A stretch of 64,000 bases of DNA. It comes from Hygrophila difformis. Its lineage: Eukaryota > Streptophyta > Magnoliopsida > Lamiales > Acanthaceae. The notes under the pieces are model-generated. The model was not told the DNA's origin. It did not search any database and saw only the letters and a program-made list of their open reading frames with translations. The DNA is taken from the NCBI GenBank assembly GCA_030278955.1, contig JAOANR010000014.1:27665453-27729452 (forward strand). Reading direction: 5' to 3'. This document shows, one piece after another, positions 11,125 through 22,496 of the stretch; positions within the stretch are counted from its first letter, which is position 1; every line of letters begins with the position of its first letter. A program made the position numbers and the translations under genes.

Positions 11125-13607
11125 GACGCCACTGCAAAACAAAAATCAGGAAAATTGGTTATCTTCCAAGAAAATGGGGGTTATTTCCACGGCAATTTTT
11201 GAATGACATGAAAAAAATATTGCAAGATAAACGCAATAAATGAAATAAAATGCATGTCAAGTTTGGGAATTAATTTTAAGTTCATTTTAAATTTTTGGAC
11301 TTAGAGTTAAATTTCCACGAAATTAAATTTTGGGCACTACAAAAGGTAAATATTTACATGTAGGGTTTGGGATTTAATTTTAAATTCATTTTAAATTTTT
11401 GGACTTAAAATTAAATATTTTGGGACCTAGCCTCAAATACAAAATATGTTGGGGTTAAATTTTGGTCTTCCAAAATCAGGGGGTTCAATCTTGGAATTAC
11501 CTAAACACTAAGGGCTCAAATCCTAAGGTTTAGAATACTCAGGGGGCATATTACAATTTTCCTAAAGTTTGTGGAGTATACTTAAAATTGGCAAACCAAG
11601 AGGGAGACAATCCTAGGGTTGCAAAAGTTAAGGGACTAAATTGAAATATGGCAAAATTAAGTCTCTCTTCTCCCTCACAACACAAAAGAACGCAGGCCCT
11701 TCAAAACTGCACAACCCCTCTCCATTCTCAAAAAAATCACAGCCACCACCTCCGACGACGGCGAAGGAGCAGGCGGCGGATGGCAGCGGCCTCCGACGGC
11801 GACTTCCAGCAGCTCTCCCCTCGGCGGCGCTCTCCCTCTCCCCCTCGCTCTCTCTCTCTCCGGCCGGGCACGCAACGACGGCGGCAATCTGGAGGAGGCA
11901 GCGGCGGCACGGTTCCGGCGACGTCTCCCCCTCGCGGCGACAGCGATGACGCGGGCTCCCTCTTCCTCATCCTCCTCCTCCGGCGGCTCGAACGGGCAGC
12001 GGCAAGGACCGGCAGCGAAGCAATAGCGGCGGTGTTTTTCTCTCCCTCTCCGGCCTTCCCCTCTCACCGGCGGCCTCCCTCCGAAGCAAACAGCGGCGGC
12101 GGCGTTTCCACCCAACTCCAGCAGCAGACGCGCGCGAGCGGCGGCGGGCTTCGCCCGCCCGATCTCCTCTCTCCCTTCGATCCAGCGGCGGCGCGGGATA
12201 GAGCGACGGCAGCGGGCCGTGAACGGCGGGACGGCGGCGACGCGAACTTGATCTCCCTCTCCGGCCTCCCTCCGATGCAAGCAAGGGCGGCGGGCACCCC
12301 AGCGACAACAACAGCGCGGCGGCACGAGCAGTGGCAGAGGACTCCCTCCACGTCCAGCAGCGGCGCGACTCTGTCGGCAGGCCTTCCGAACAAGTAACGG
12401 TTGGAGGTGAACGGCAGCACTGTTACCAACCCCGCCATTGTCGAAGACTTGTTGATGGCGGGTAGGTTAAGGATTGAGGCCAACGGCAGCGCCGTGTGAC
12501 CAACCTCCCGTCTACCATGACGACGAACGGCATTGGACCTTCTGAACAAATAACGGTTGGGACGAAGGCAGCGCCGTCGCCAACCCCGCCATTGTCAAAG
12601 GCTTCTTGATGGCGGGTAGGTTAAGGATGGAGGCCAACGGCAGTGCCGTGTGACCAAACCTCCCATCTACCATGACGACGAATCGGAGCAAGTAGAATCA
12701 GGTACATGGCTTATCTCGATTTGATGATGATTTTGAAGTAGAAAGCTGGGGTGAATATGATGGATCGGGAGTCTGGTTTCCGGGTCTTGTTGATGGTATT
12801 TGCATTCTCTGCTAAGTTTGATCGAAAAAACAAAATGCAAAGAAACAAAGAAAAACAAGAAAGAAAGAAACAAGACAGAATGCAGAAACAAAAGAAGGAA
12901 ATGCAGGAGAAGAACAAAGCACAAATTGAGATGGGTAATTAAAATAATGGCATGAATTCAAAGTTTCTTTTACCTAGATGATGGAGTGTCTTTGCTCGCT
13001 GCTGTGTGTCTGCTTTGTCTATGAGTTCTTTGCCTATTTATCCACAAGTTGAGATTGATTGAGCAACAAATAAATAGTTGGATTTGGCAAATACTTCTTG
13101 ATTTATAAGGAGCTGAGATACATCTTCCTAGATCTCCTAAAGATTTAACCGAAATATAATCTCCACCATATCAGTTCGAATTAGATATAAATTTGGGACC
13201 AAGGATTATGGTCAAGATATTACCTCTTAACTCAAAGTGGATACAAATCCTTGAGGCGGTTGGATGTGAGTTCGGTGGATTTTGTGTATAAAGTGTAAAC
13301 ACATCAAGGTCCCAGGTCAAATATGCACGTGAGATTCAAAAAAGGATTCAAAGGGAATTCTTATCTGAAACAACAAATATTCATATTTGCTCAAGAATTA
13401 AGCCAACTAAAAGCAATCAAAGCATGGGTCGGTGGAAAATTTGAAGCCAATTTGGAGTTCAAGCCATGGAAAGTAACAAAATGGTGAAAAAGAAGAGAAT
13501 GCCGAAAAATCCCAACAAAAATGGCCAGGCACAACAAATAAATATTTCGAGACTTGTTCACGTCTCAAATATTTTATTTCGTCCTAAACAAGTCTCGAGG
13601 GGGCATC
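11125..13607. other. Family B region between the antisense gene and 3' LTR, with a GC-rich island
   Basis: 11125-11640 is AT-rich with no gene. At 11640-12400 the sequence becomes strongly GC-rich with CT runs (CTCTCTCTCTCTCCGG). It is open in several frames on both strands with Ser/Arg/Pro/Ala-rich translations, resembling a plant 5' UTR and first exon. A two-unit tandem repeat follows. 12690-13607 has no recognisable gene and ends in the polypurine tract GTCTCGAGGGGGCATC at 13592-13607. The island could be captured gene 5' sequence or the promoter of the minus-strand PMD gene; the sequence does not decide. Confidence 0.5.
12380..12690 (+). repeat. Two-unit tandem repeat, period about 155 bp
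   Basis: Units begin near 12380 (GGCCTTCCGAACAAGTAACGG) and 12535 (GGACCTTCTGAACAAATAACG). Both contain CCAACCCCGCCATTGTC, GATGGCGGGTAGGTTAAGGA and CTACCATGACGACGAA. The units are about 85-90 percent alike by eye. Confidence 0.85.
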
Positions 13608-14292
13608 TGTAAACACGTTAAATTTATTCGCCACTAAAAATGCGACACGTGCAAATTTAAATATTAATTAAATTAATTTTAAGCATTTTAAATAAATTAA
13701 ATGCTTAAAATAATTATTAATATTTATTGGGCCATTTGGATCCATCAAGCCAAATGGATTTAATTATATTGGGCCAATGTGGATAAGTCCAAATGAAAGA
13801 CCCACAAGCCTATGGGCTATGGCCAATGGACACTTGAAGCAGGCCAACCCATGAAAATCAGTCAATGTGAACAAGCTCAGATGAAAGGCCCACATGTTCA
13901 ATGACCCGATAAAAACGTGGATTGGACCAACCCATCGATTGGCCCATCATCCACAAACCCTAGGGTTTTCCCTCTATAAATAGAGGCACACTACTCCACT
14001 TCCAGACAGACATCTTCATACCCTACTCATTCTCAAGACTCAAGCACTTGAGATCTATAGCAACAAAACGCTGCAGAAATTCCAAGAAGCCGAAGAAGAA
14101 GCACAAAAGCATCTCGACGTCTTCAAGGTTGGAAGAATCAAAGGAGTAACAGAAGTCGAACACTCATATCGTTTGATCTTCATATATTTCCTTTTTAAAC
14201 TCATTCAAATTCTCTGTAATTGTAGACATTCTATTGTGAAATTAATAAAATTATTTTGCAGTTTCTGTCTACGCATTTTTACACCTACAACA
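13608..14292 (+). repeat. 3' LTR of family B
   Basis: Follows the polypurine tract directly. Starts TGTAAACACGTTAAATTT and ends TTTACACCTACAACA (TG...CA), 685 bp. It contains a TATA box and a CT/CA-rich leader. The 5' partner is outside the window, so LTR divergence cannot be read. Confidence 0.85.
13975..13983 (+). promoter_or_regulatory. TATA box of the family B LTR
   Basis: TATAAATAG, preceded by CCTAGGGTTTTCCC-like sequence and followed by GGCACACTACTCC. Transcription would start about 25-35 bp downstream. Placement follows LTR logic. Confidence 0.7.
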
Positions 14293-16442
14293 GGCAAGGG
14301 GAGGATCAGGAACAGAAACAGTAGAGGAGGAAGGAAGGGCAGCCACCAGGGAAACAGTCGGATCAGAGATAGTTAAATCGACGTCACCAGCCCCAGAAGT
14401 AGTAAGGATCGAGCTTGGCCCAAGGCCAGCTGACGAAGCAGGAAGCATACTAGAGACAATGGCTGAAGTCTCATCAATGGGAGCAAGGGCCGAATGAGAA
14501 ATAGTAGAATGATGTGGCATGTCATTCGGGCCAGGCGAATGACCAGGCGACACAGAAGGGCTAGATGAACCTGCGGTCGGGTGAGCCTAAGAGGAAAAGA
14601 GATAAGTATTAGTAAAACAACAAAAAAGAAAAGGGGCTTAAGGGAAACCGCAAGAAACCTGATCGGCTGACGCAGTCGACCCAGTGAGAGGCGAACGAGT
14701 TGACCGTCGTCGAGCCTTGGAGACGGGCTTGCCTTTCGACTTTCCCGAGCTTGGAGCAGCACGCTTTCGCTTCGAAGAAGTAGCAGGGGCGGACGAAGTA
14801 TGTGGGCGAGATGGAAGAGACGAGACATCGTCTAAAGCTCCTGCGAAATAAGGGTAAAAATGGAGGAAAAAGCCTGAGAAAAACACATAGTACATAGAGT
14901 AAGGAATCGAAAAGACTTACTAAGCAAAGGAAGTAAATGATCATCCTCTTAAGAAGAACAGGAGTAATCGGGGGCCGATCCGGTAACCAAAAACATCATA
15001 ATACCTGGGAAACCACGAGAAATGAGGAAGGTCTGCAAGTCAGTTCCAAAATTAGCGTGAGAAAGAACTTTTTCCCACCAATCATCGAAACGCTTTGTCG
15101 ACAAACCAGGGCGGATATCAAAACAACGAACTTCAAAATTAAAAATTCGGAGAGCCCATGTTCGGCAAAGATGACGGCTCTCCTCTGGACCGAATCCTTT
15201 GAAGGATTTACTATACCGATTCGGGTCTCCACGAAGAGGAAGAACCACATCCTGAGCAAAACCGAACTGTCGGCTGACCAGAGGAGGATTATAAACTTCA
15301 GAGAGGATAGAGTGATCAGAAGGAACGAACAGTGAACAGTTGAAGATGTGACGAGGAACGATACAAGCGTTCCAAACATGAGCCAACGGCTTCGAAAGAG
15401 ATGAACCGAAAGGGGGGATACCGATAGCCGAAACCCAACTGTTGGAAGGACCAGAATAAAGACGTCTATTCATAAAATAGTAGATCCATTGTTCGATGCG
15501 CATGTCGGGAAAACGGACTCCAAGAAGGTCATGGCCCGAAGGAGAAGTGGTATCAAGAGATTGGGGCTCAAAACCAGAAATATCTCTAAAATGGCAGGTA
15601 AGCCAAAGATGAAGAAACCAAAGAGGGCCGTGAGACCTGTTGAGATGACCATCAGCCCATCCATGTACCTGGGACGAAATGCCAGAGTACAAATGCACTA
15701 GGAAGTAGTCAGCAAGAGGCAAATGGGTATCATCCATAAGCGACTTAGCCAAAGGGTAAGTCTCAAGGATAACATTCTTGGCGGGTGCACACCAGAAAAA
15801 TCGGCTAAGGAAATGCATCATAAAGGCCACGGGTTCCGACTTGAGAAGTTCAGGCTTAGTGCCACAATATCGAGTAATCCACAGGGCGAAAGTAAGCCCC
15901 GAAGAATAGCCAGTGGACTTCGTCGAAGGTTTTTCAGAACTAGTGACACCCAAAAAGTGTTTTCCAAGAGAGGGCAGGTCCAAAAGAAGCTTAACATCTT
16001 CGATGGTTGGAGTCATCATACCCCAAGGGAAGCAAAAACAGTTGATAGAAGAGTTCCAGAAACAGAGAAGGGCTTGAATGTGCCGATATTCAGAAGAAAA
16101 GGGTTGAACACTCAACTTAATCAGATGATTGATACTAGTGGACACCCAAATCGGTTCGTAGTGAGGACGTACCCTTTCATACCAAGCAGTATATTCAGAA
16201 GTCACGATGGGCCAAGTACTGAGGAGACTAAAAAGTTTAGCAGAAAAATAATCCGAAAACAAGGGGATCATCTTCGAATCACCAAAAAAAGTAGAAACAG
16301 AAGCAGCGGCCTCGACGGAAGTCTCTAGAGGACCGAGAGTAGTAAAGCCTTCATCAGTAAGACGAAGGGAAGACTTATCGGCGAAAGAATCTTCAATATT
16401 CTTGATTTTAAGGGAAGAAGGCGAGAGAGTTTGTTGCGCCAT
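14293..16442 (-). pseudogene. Antisense PMD gene of family C, C-terminal part cut by family B
   Basis: Starts ATG at 16442 (MAQQTLSPSS). A 497-codon open frame runs to 14949. PMD landmarks are IQALLCFWNSSINCFCFPWG and MMTPTIEDVKLLLDLP (residues about 125-170), FFWCAPAKNVILETYPLAKS and HGPLWFLHLWLTCHF. Downstream exons on the minus strand (about 14895-14640 and 14555-14293) encode basic and Ser/Thr-rich linkers (KRKRAAPSSGKSKGKP). The frame runs into the family B LTR at 14292, so the C-terminus is lost here. It is better preserved than the family B PMD gene and its sequence is clearly different. Confidence 0.78.
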
Positions 16443-16657
16443 TGAGAAGGGAGGAAAAAGTCACAAAGAGAGTATGAAGATGTATGAGAATGAGAAAAAG
16501 AAAGGGGAAATGATTAAAAGATAATAGAATATGAAGAATATGAAAAGACGTGGCCGGATTCCAAGGAGGAGTTGGGCACGAAAAGGAGAAGGTGAGAGGG
16601 TTAAGTTTACTTGGGCTCTTTCTAGAGACGAAAGTTCGCACAAGTAAGGAGGGCATC

Positions 16658-17330
16658 TGTTGGGGCCATAAGAAGTAGTGGGCCGCGAAAAGACAATTGG
16701 GCCATACAACATGGACCAAAGAAGGATTTTTAAAGGAGGTGAGCTTAGAATTGATTGGGCCGAGAGACTAAAGGAGAACGATCCATAACAGGCGAAGAGT
16801 CCGAACAGAGGAAGATCTCAAAGACAAGAGATTTCGGCCGAAACGAAGCCAAAGCAGCCGATTAGGGGGAGAAGAAAATCGGCTCAAAGGAATCGGCCGG
16901 AGAGCGGTTACCAAAGCTCCGGCTATAAATAGGGGATGCCATGCACATAATCAAGAGAGACCAATCCAACTCCAAAATTCCTTTATCAAATTTAATTCTT
17001 TGTATCTTTACTGCTTTCTTTACAGCTTTCCTTTACAGTTTTTCCTAGACTCTAGCTTAGCTTGTAGCGGTTACTTTCTAAGTCCATCGTTGTTTCTCAA
17101 CAACCGGTAGTTTGGTTCTATTTTTCGGTGAATTCGCCGTTGTTCCTTAACAACCGGTATATTCTCCATTGCATCCAGTTTGCCATTATAATTCCAGTGA
17201 ATATTCAGTCAAGTTTGGGCGTAATTAGTCAAGTTTGGGCGCATTATTGTAAATGCGGACCCGTAATCGGTTTGATCCTTTTCCGATAGCCTCCATTGAG
17301 GAGAGTCCTTGGCTCGACGCTAGCCCAACA
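16658..17330 (+). repeat. 3' LTR of family C copy C1
   Basis: Starts TGTTGGGGCCATAAGAAG and ends CGACGCTAGCCCAACA, 673 bp. A TATA box lies at 16924-16932 (TATAAATAG). Two copies of CCGTTGTT...AACAACCGGTA and two of AGTCAAGTTTGGGCG lie in the second half. It aligns along its length with the C2 LTR once D2 is removed. Confidence 0.9.
16924..16932 (+). promoter_or_regulatory. TATA box of the family C LTR (C1)
   Basis: TATAAATAG in the context CTCCGGCTATAAATAGGGG, identical to the site at 56333-56341 in C2. Confidence 0.75.
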
Positions 17331-18182
17331 CTAAATCAATCCCCTAAATTGCTTAATCTTCACCCAAACAATCCCAAACCCCCTTAATTATGTTCCAATA
17401 TGACGTGGCACAAGGATTAGTGTTTGGTCAATGGGTTTGACCCAAGTTGATGCTTACATGGCAGATAGATGGAGTCCAGATCACCTATTTAGAGCTCCAG
17501 TTCATTATTATGGAGAGATCTCCAAAAGTCAATTAAAGGTGGCCTAATTCATCATCCGCGGCTCCATTTTCATCATCACGTAGCTCGGTACTCCCCCTTT
17601 TTCCCCCAATTTCACCCACCCCTTAGCTGTCCTGGCCAGTCCTTCTACGTTTCAAACAAAGCCCATTAGTTTCCTATTTTCATTCTTCATCTATTAGGTT
17701 TGCATATTGGAGGCCAATTGATGCTAGGATTTGCAGATTGGAGGCCAAATAAGATCAAACCGTGTTCAGATCATTTTCAAGCCAGGGTTGGTTTGATTGG
17801 AATTGTGTAGCATTTAGGTGAGATAAATTAAAATGTAATTTTGATTTTCGTTTTCTAAAATTTCATTGCTTTTGGTCTATGTTGATCAAAATTGTAATTT
17901 GAGTTTACGGTTGTGATCATTGTATGTGATCATTGTATGTTGTAGTTGAAATGAGCATAAGGTTCGTCAAAATCTGTGGTGAAACGACATCTGGCCAAAA
18001 GTCCAATCAAGTTAGTGAAATTCCGGCCAAGTTTGTGCAACAGTGAGCTAAGATATGATTTTTTGAATTTCGATCATAGAATTGAGATCTTATGTTGTGA
18101 GGATTCAAATGCACATAAGATCGGTCCTTTTTAAGGAGTTTAGAGCCTCGCCAGAATTACTATTCATCGTTTTCTCCAACGA
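17331..18182. other. Interval between C1 and D1, no gene recognised
   Basis: Single-copy-looking DNA. A repeated phrase GATTGGAGGCCAA / TATTGGAGGCCAA lies near 17706-17745. A CT-rich patch at 17585-17650 and an exon-like end GCATTTAG before GTGAG near 17815 hint at a gene 5' region, but no supported frame is visible. It continues at 34968 once D1 is removed. Confidence 0.4.
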
Positions 18183-21016
18183 TGTAACACCCCGGTTTTT
18201 GGTCACCTAGGTCGGGATGTCACTGCCACACCTCCCAAGCAAGACACGGTTTCTCCTAGCTTGCTAAAGAGATGCAAGACTATGGTTTTTCAGAATTTAA
18301 AACATTCAAACAGCCCATTTATATATAATTTAAAAATAATGTACCAAAGTTGCAGCGGAAAGTATTAATTACATATGTATAATGCAGCGGAATTTAAAAT
18401 TGGGCCAACACGGCCAAAATACAGGTTAAACAGGTCCGTTCATGCAATTCATAACTAAGACTAGAATAATAAAGGAAAATAATATTTCCCCGAATATCCC
18501 ATGCATGCATATGATGATGCATATTCTTCATGCTCTGTAGGAAAAAGAAAGAAATGGTTTTGGTCAGCACAACGTGCTGAGTAAGTTAACACATACAGGT
18601 TTATGGGGTTTCAAAGCCATTAATTAAATTTAAAGAAAACATGTGCATAACACCCCATAACTTGATTCATTTATCTAATAATAATTTAAAGGCATAATTC
18701 ACAGGATATGGACTCCATAAAATCATAAATATAGCTTTTCAAGTAAAATAATTGTAGGACATAATTTAAGAGCATAATTTAAATAAGGGAAAGAAAACAT
18801 TCAAGTCTTTTAAATTTTCCCGTTAATCCCTAGCCGAGTATCAAGATTTTATTTGTAGTTAAGTTTCTCTCGCCGTTTTGGCACAGTTTCTCATGTTCAA
18901 CACCATCGTCCAATCAGGCACGATGTGCAAAGATTGGAGGGCACCCTGCAGAGCACTCACCCCCTACGTAGATTACTCCCGTCCGTTTAGGCACGAAGCA
19001 AAAAGCTAGAGGGGCACCCGATGGAGCACTCACCCCCTAGATAGGTCACTCTCGTCCGTTTAGGCACGAAGCAAAAAGCTAGAGGGGCACCCGATGGAGC
19101 ACTCACCCTCTACGTAGAAAGCTCAAACTAGTCATAACGGGATTTCGAAAATGTTTGTTTATGTATTTTATTTCAAAGGAGTTTCCACTCATTTAAACCT
19201 TAAATGCCAATTTCTCAAATTTAGTAAGTTTCTCAAAATATACTATTTCAGAACGTTACTCGCTCCCATATCATTTAAAAATCCTTTCCAACAAGAATTT
19301 CAAGATTTGACTTCGATAAACAACTGTTTACTCCAAAATTAATTATAAATCAGATTTAATTCCGAAAATTCTGAAATTTTACCAGTGACTCAAAACACAG
19401 AGACGAACAAGTTTCGTGTTTTAAGTTATTCGATCCGAGTTAAGGAACCAAGTCAAAAACGTGGAGTTTAATCAGGATACAAATCTGTCTGAATTCTTAC
19501 AACAGCAGTTTCATAATTTCGAAATCTACCATAGCAAACAAACTCCAAATTTGATGAACTTTTATAGGGAGATGCTTAAGACATATATCTACAAGTTTCA
19601 TGTTCAACAAAAGATCTAATTCGTCCTATATCTATTGTCAAAAACGCCTACAAGTTCGGACCAAGAATCTGTCAAGATTTCAAGATCTAAATTTAGTACA
19701 GTTCGGTTCAGAGTCGATTTCCAATATCAAACCTCAACGAAAAATTCCAAAACTTTACGGAGGTGTTTTTAACGTATAAATCTACAACTCTTATGTTTAG
19801 CACCAATCCTAAATCGGTCTAGATCTAAGGTAAAAATCAACCTCAAGTTCGGATAAAGAATCTATCACCGTTTCAAGATCTAGATTTAGAACAGATTAGT
19901 TTCGAATGAATTCCAGATATCAAAACATAATGAAAAATTCTGAAAACTTTACAGAAGATAGATCTATGTCTTAGGAACTTTTTTTCGTGTTTTACATTTT
20001 CTCGTTTGAACAGTTTTAAGGTTCCGAAAAATTCGTGCAAAAACGTTGCGCCGTAGAGTTTTTTCGTGTTGACAGATTTTAAGTTCTTGATTTAATTGTT
20101 TAGATTACATGTATTTTAATTCTCTCAAAATCGTGTAAGCATTAACTTACAGATCTTTGGTCGTCCGGGATCGTCGATTTCGGAGGCGTGGCTTCCAGTC
20201 CACCGTTTATCTCCTCGGTTCGTCGGGTTCTTCGTTCTCGATCCGATTCGGGGCGTAGAGAAGAAAAAGGTGAGGTTAGGATTCGTTTTCGAATCGTATA
20301 TGGAACAAGGTTCGGATCAGAACTTACCACAACGTTGGACATCTTCCGATTCTCGTCCAAACAGCCCTCGCCTTGGTTTCGTGCCTCCGACGACTCCGGA
20401 ATTAGAGTTTTCGAACGTATAGAGTATGGATGTTTTTAAAAGTGTTCGGGGCTTTCAAGAGGGGTTTTTTATAGGTAGACATGACCTAGGGACGTCCAAG
20501 GTCGGCCTTGGTGAGTCTTGAGCCGAAAGGTGTTCAACCGAAGTCGGAAAATCCGGATTCGGGCGAGTGAATCTCGCAACGGGCGATTCTGCTCGCTGGC
20601 GCGGCCGTGGCGCGCCGTTAGGCTATTGACCGCACGGCCACCGCGCGGCTGCCGCCTGGACTCCGGTCCGGGCGGGTCGTGCGATCTGTCGTGCCTTTCC
20701 TCCTCTCTTTCGGACTTCTATCCCTTTATGCTCCCGGATTCCGATGTCCGGGCCATCTTCGGGTTCCTATTCCGTATCATCATTTCCCTCGGATCTAAAT
20801 TTATGTTTGGACTCGAGTTTTCGAGTCCATTGGTGTCGGGTACACGTGTAACAATTTATTTATCTTTATTTAATTAAATTCCTTTAATTCCTTTTTAAGT
20901 TAAACTTCATTTCTCATTTCCTTATCTTTATTTATTTATTTGCTGAATTTATTTATTTATTGTATTTATTTGATTTATTGTATTTATTTTATGTTGGGAA
21001 ATTCTCGGGTATTACA
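18183..21016 (-). repeat. 3' LTR of D1
   Basis: On the plus strand it runs TGTAACACCCCGG ... GGGTATTACA, 2834 bp; on its own strand TGTAATACCC...GGGTGTTACA. It is longer than the 5' LTR (about 2736 bp) mostly because of an extra 73-bp unit near 19030. A TATA-like TATAAAAAA lies on the minus strand at 20473-20465. A conserved hairpin TCAGCAC-AAC-GTGCTGA lies near 18567-18583. Small frames here, such as 20360-20142, recur in the other copy but look like leader sequence containing a GTAAGT donor. Confidence 0.9.
18965..19115. repeat. Tandem repeat in the D1 3' LTR, period about 73 bp
   Basis: Two near-identical units carry CGTCCGTTTAGGCACGAAGC and GAGGGGCACCCGATGGAGCA. A diverged unit lies upstream (CCAATCAGGCACGATGTGC). 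The 5' LTR has one full unit fewer. Confidence 0.85.
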
Positions 21017-21031
21017 GTCTACCCTCCTTAA
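21017..21031 (-). promoter_or_regulatory. Polypurine tract of D1
   Basis: The minus strand reads CTTAAGGAGGGTAGAC directly before the LTR start TGTAATACCC. This is the plus-strand priming site for reverse transcription. Confidence 0.8.
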
Positions 21032-21327
21032 GAATCAACTTTGTCCTCGAAGTTGTGTTTCGGCTTCTCTCGTGCTAAGGATTTTTTTGTTTGTTTTATT
21101 AATTTGTGACTGAACTTAGAATTAAAACTTCTAAGCTGCCTACGTACCCTATGAAGGGATCAAGCCATAATGTAGTTCAAAACAATTTGAATTTGTTTGC
21201 TTATTTATTTGGAATACATATTGTTGAATCAAACTCAAAAATAAATGCATCTACTTTATTACGGGGTATCACATCCTTTCCCCCTTAGGACTTCAGTTAT
21301 GTCCCCATAACTGCCGATACGTTATTC
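21032..21327 (-). other. Gag-to-polypurine spacer of D1 with the block shared with family B
   Basis: The block at 21108-21200 matches family B 7558-7652. Near 21312-21260 the minus strand reads CCTAAGGGGGAAAGGATGTG and then ATACCCCGTAATA, which resembles a second polypurine tract with an LTR start. The spacer therefore looks like a recombination or deletion junction. Confidence 0.6.
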
Positions 21328-22496
21328 TCAAGGGGCTTCGGGTTTTGGGTCTTTATTCTGAGGGTATCGGTGCCCTTGGTTGTTGCCATTTTGACCGTCT
21401 AGGTTTCGTGGCTGGTCAGGTCCAGCGACCAGGTCCTCTCTCTTGGTGATATTTTTAATATGGGTTCGGCACTCTTTCATCCGATGTCCACGTCGACCAC
21501 ACCGGAAGCATGTGTCGGGTTGAGGGCATCCTCTCACCAGATGAGGTTGGTTACACTTTGGGCATCGGGGTACGTAGCCTTCACGGTTGAAAATCCTTCT
21601 ATTGTTGCCTTCATCGTCGCATTGGGCTAGCTCATTTGGTCCTTCACGATAATTATTCCTACCCAAGTCAATATCAGTTCTGCGGTCCTTATCTCTTTTG
21701 CCTTGTCCATGGGGACCTCGGCTAGTCTCACCTATCGCCTTACGCTTCAGTCATTGAACTCGTGCAACCGCTACCGCACGATCATAAACAGCTTGTAGGT
21801 CGGGGTAGTGTACCCCTGTGATCACCTCGCGTACTGCCAGGTTCAGTCCCATCTCGAATTTTTGAGCCTTCTCCGCATCTGTGGGTACTAATCTTGGTGC
21901 GAACCTCACCAGCTCCTTGAATTGAGTGTAGTACTCTTGCACTGTCTGGCCCCTTGTTTCAGCGACAGAAATTCTTCGTACATCGCTGCTTTGGTACTCA
22001 GGGGATAGAATCTATCCCTGAGCATCTCCATCATTTCCGCCCACGAGTAGGGCTCATCATCTTCTTGCAGTTTCGCTTGAGTCGCTTGCCACCAGTCGTC
22101 CGCTTCGCCTCCCAAGTAGTACGAAACGACGTGCACTCTCTCCTTCCGGACACTTGACCGCCCCAGACGCTTGTCAAAAGTCCGGATCCATTCCTCCAGT
22201 TTTGCTGGATCCTCCTCACCAGCATAGCGGGGTGGCTGGTAAGGATTCACCATGGCCAGATAGTTGGGACGAGCTTGGGGCGGAGGTACCGCTGCGGCTT
22301 GACCCTGATTGACTTGCGCGTTCCCTAGCGCAATCAAGACCACTTCTATCGTCCGAAGACGATCGCCCACATTGTTCGGTGCGGGGGCGTCCTGCGCACC
22401 TTGAGGTTGTTCTTCTACCGGTTCCGTGACATTTGGTGGGACTTCAGTAGTAGTTTGGGGAACCGGTTGGGTTCTCGGTCTACCTCTGGGTGTCAT
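21328..22496 (-). pseudogene. gag of D1, one frameshift and one stop
   Basis: ATG at 22496 (MTPRGRPRTQPVPQ). The Gln/Pro-rich N-terminus is followed by the capsid-like region NPYQPPRYAGEEDPAKLEEW, VSYYLGGEADDWWQ, MMEMLRDRFYP and EYYTQFKELVRFAPRLVP. A frameshift lies near 21955 after SLKQG, and a TGA at 21753-21751 follows ARVQ. Two zinc knuckles close the protein: CPKCNQPHLVRGC (one residue short) and a canonical CFRCGRRGHRMKEC. The longer upstream frame to 22742 is leader sequence. No protease follows. Confidence 0.85.

Larger units (their letters stand above)
4071..14292 (+). mobile_element. Family B: Tat-lineage Ty3/Gypsy retrotransposon, 3' two-thirds
   Basis: In order: pol (RT, RNase H, second archaeal-type RNase H, integrase) to 7423; a repeat-bearing 3' untranslated region; an antisense PMD gene (8321-11124); a GC-rich island; a 3' LTR (13608-14292). 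The double RNase H and the extra antisense gene between pol and the 3' LTR are known features of the Tat lineage. The gag, protease and 5' LTR lie beyond A1, outside the window. B itself interrupts the antisense gene of C1 at 14293. Confidence 0.85.
14293..17330 (+). mobile_element. Family C copy C1: 3' end of a Tat-like retrotransposon
   Basis: It has the antisense PMD gene (14293-16442), a short spacer with the polypurine tract TAAGGAGGGCATC, and the 3' LTR (16658-17330). The left part was separated by the family B insertion at 14292/14293 and is not in the window. The LTR matches that of C2 at 53408-56743, which identifies the family. Confidence 0.85.

Noticed and set aside
11648..12397. 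249-codon plus-strand frame and long minus-strand frames
   Set aside because: All are Ser/Arg/Pro-rich readings of one GC-rich island open in several frames; no recognisable domain.
17331..18182. Possible promoter or first exon of a host gene
   Set aside because: CT-rich patch and one exon-like end only; no frame continues across the D1 insertion to 34968.
20142..20439. Small frames conserved between D1 LTRs (also 34104-34485)
   Set aside because: Conserved only because LTR copies are similar; the region looks like leader sequence with a splice donor, and D2/D3 do not keep the frames.
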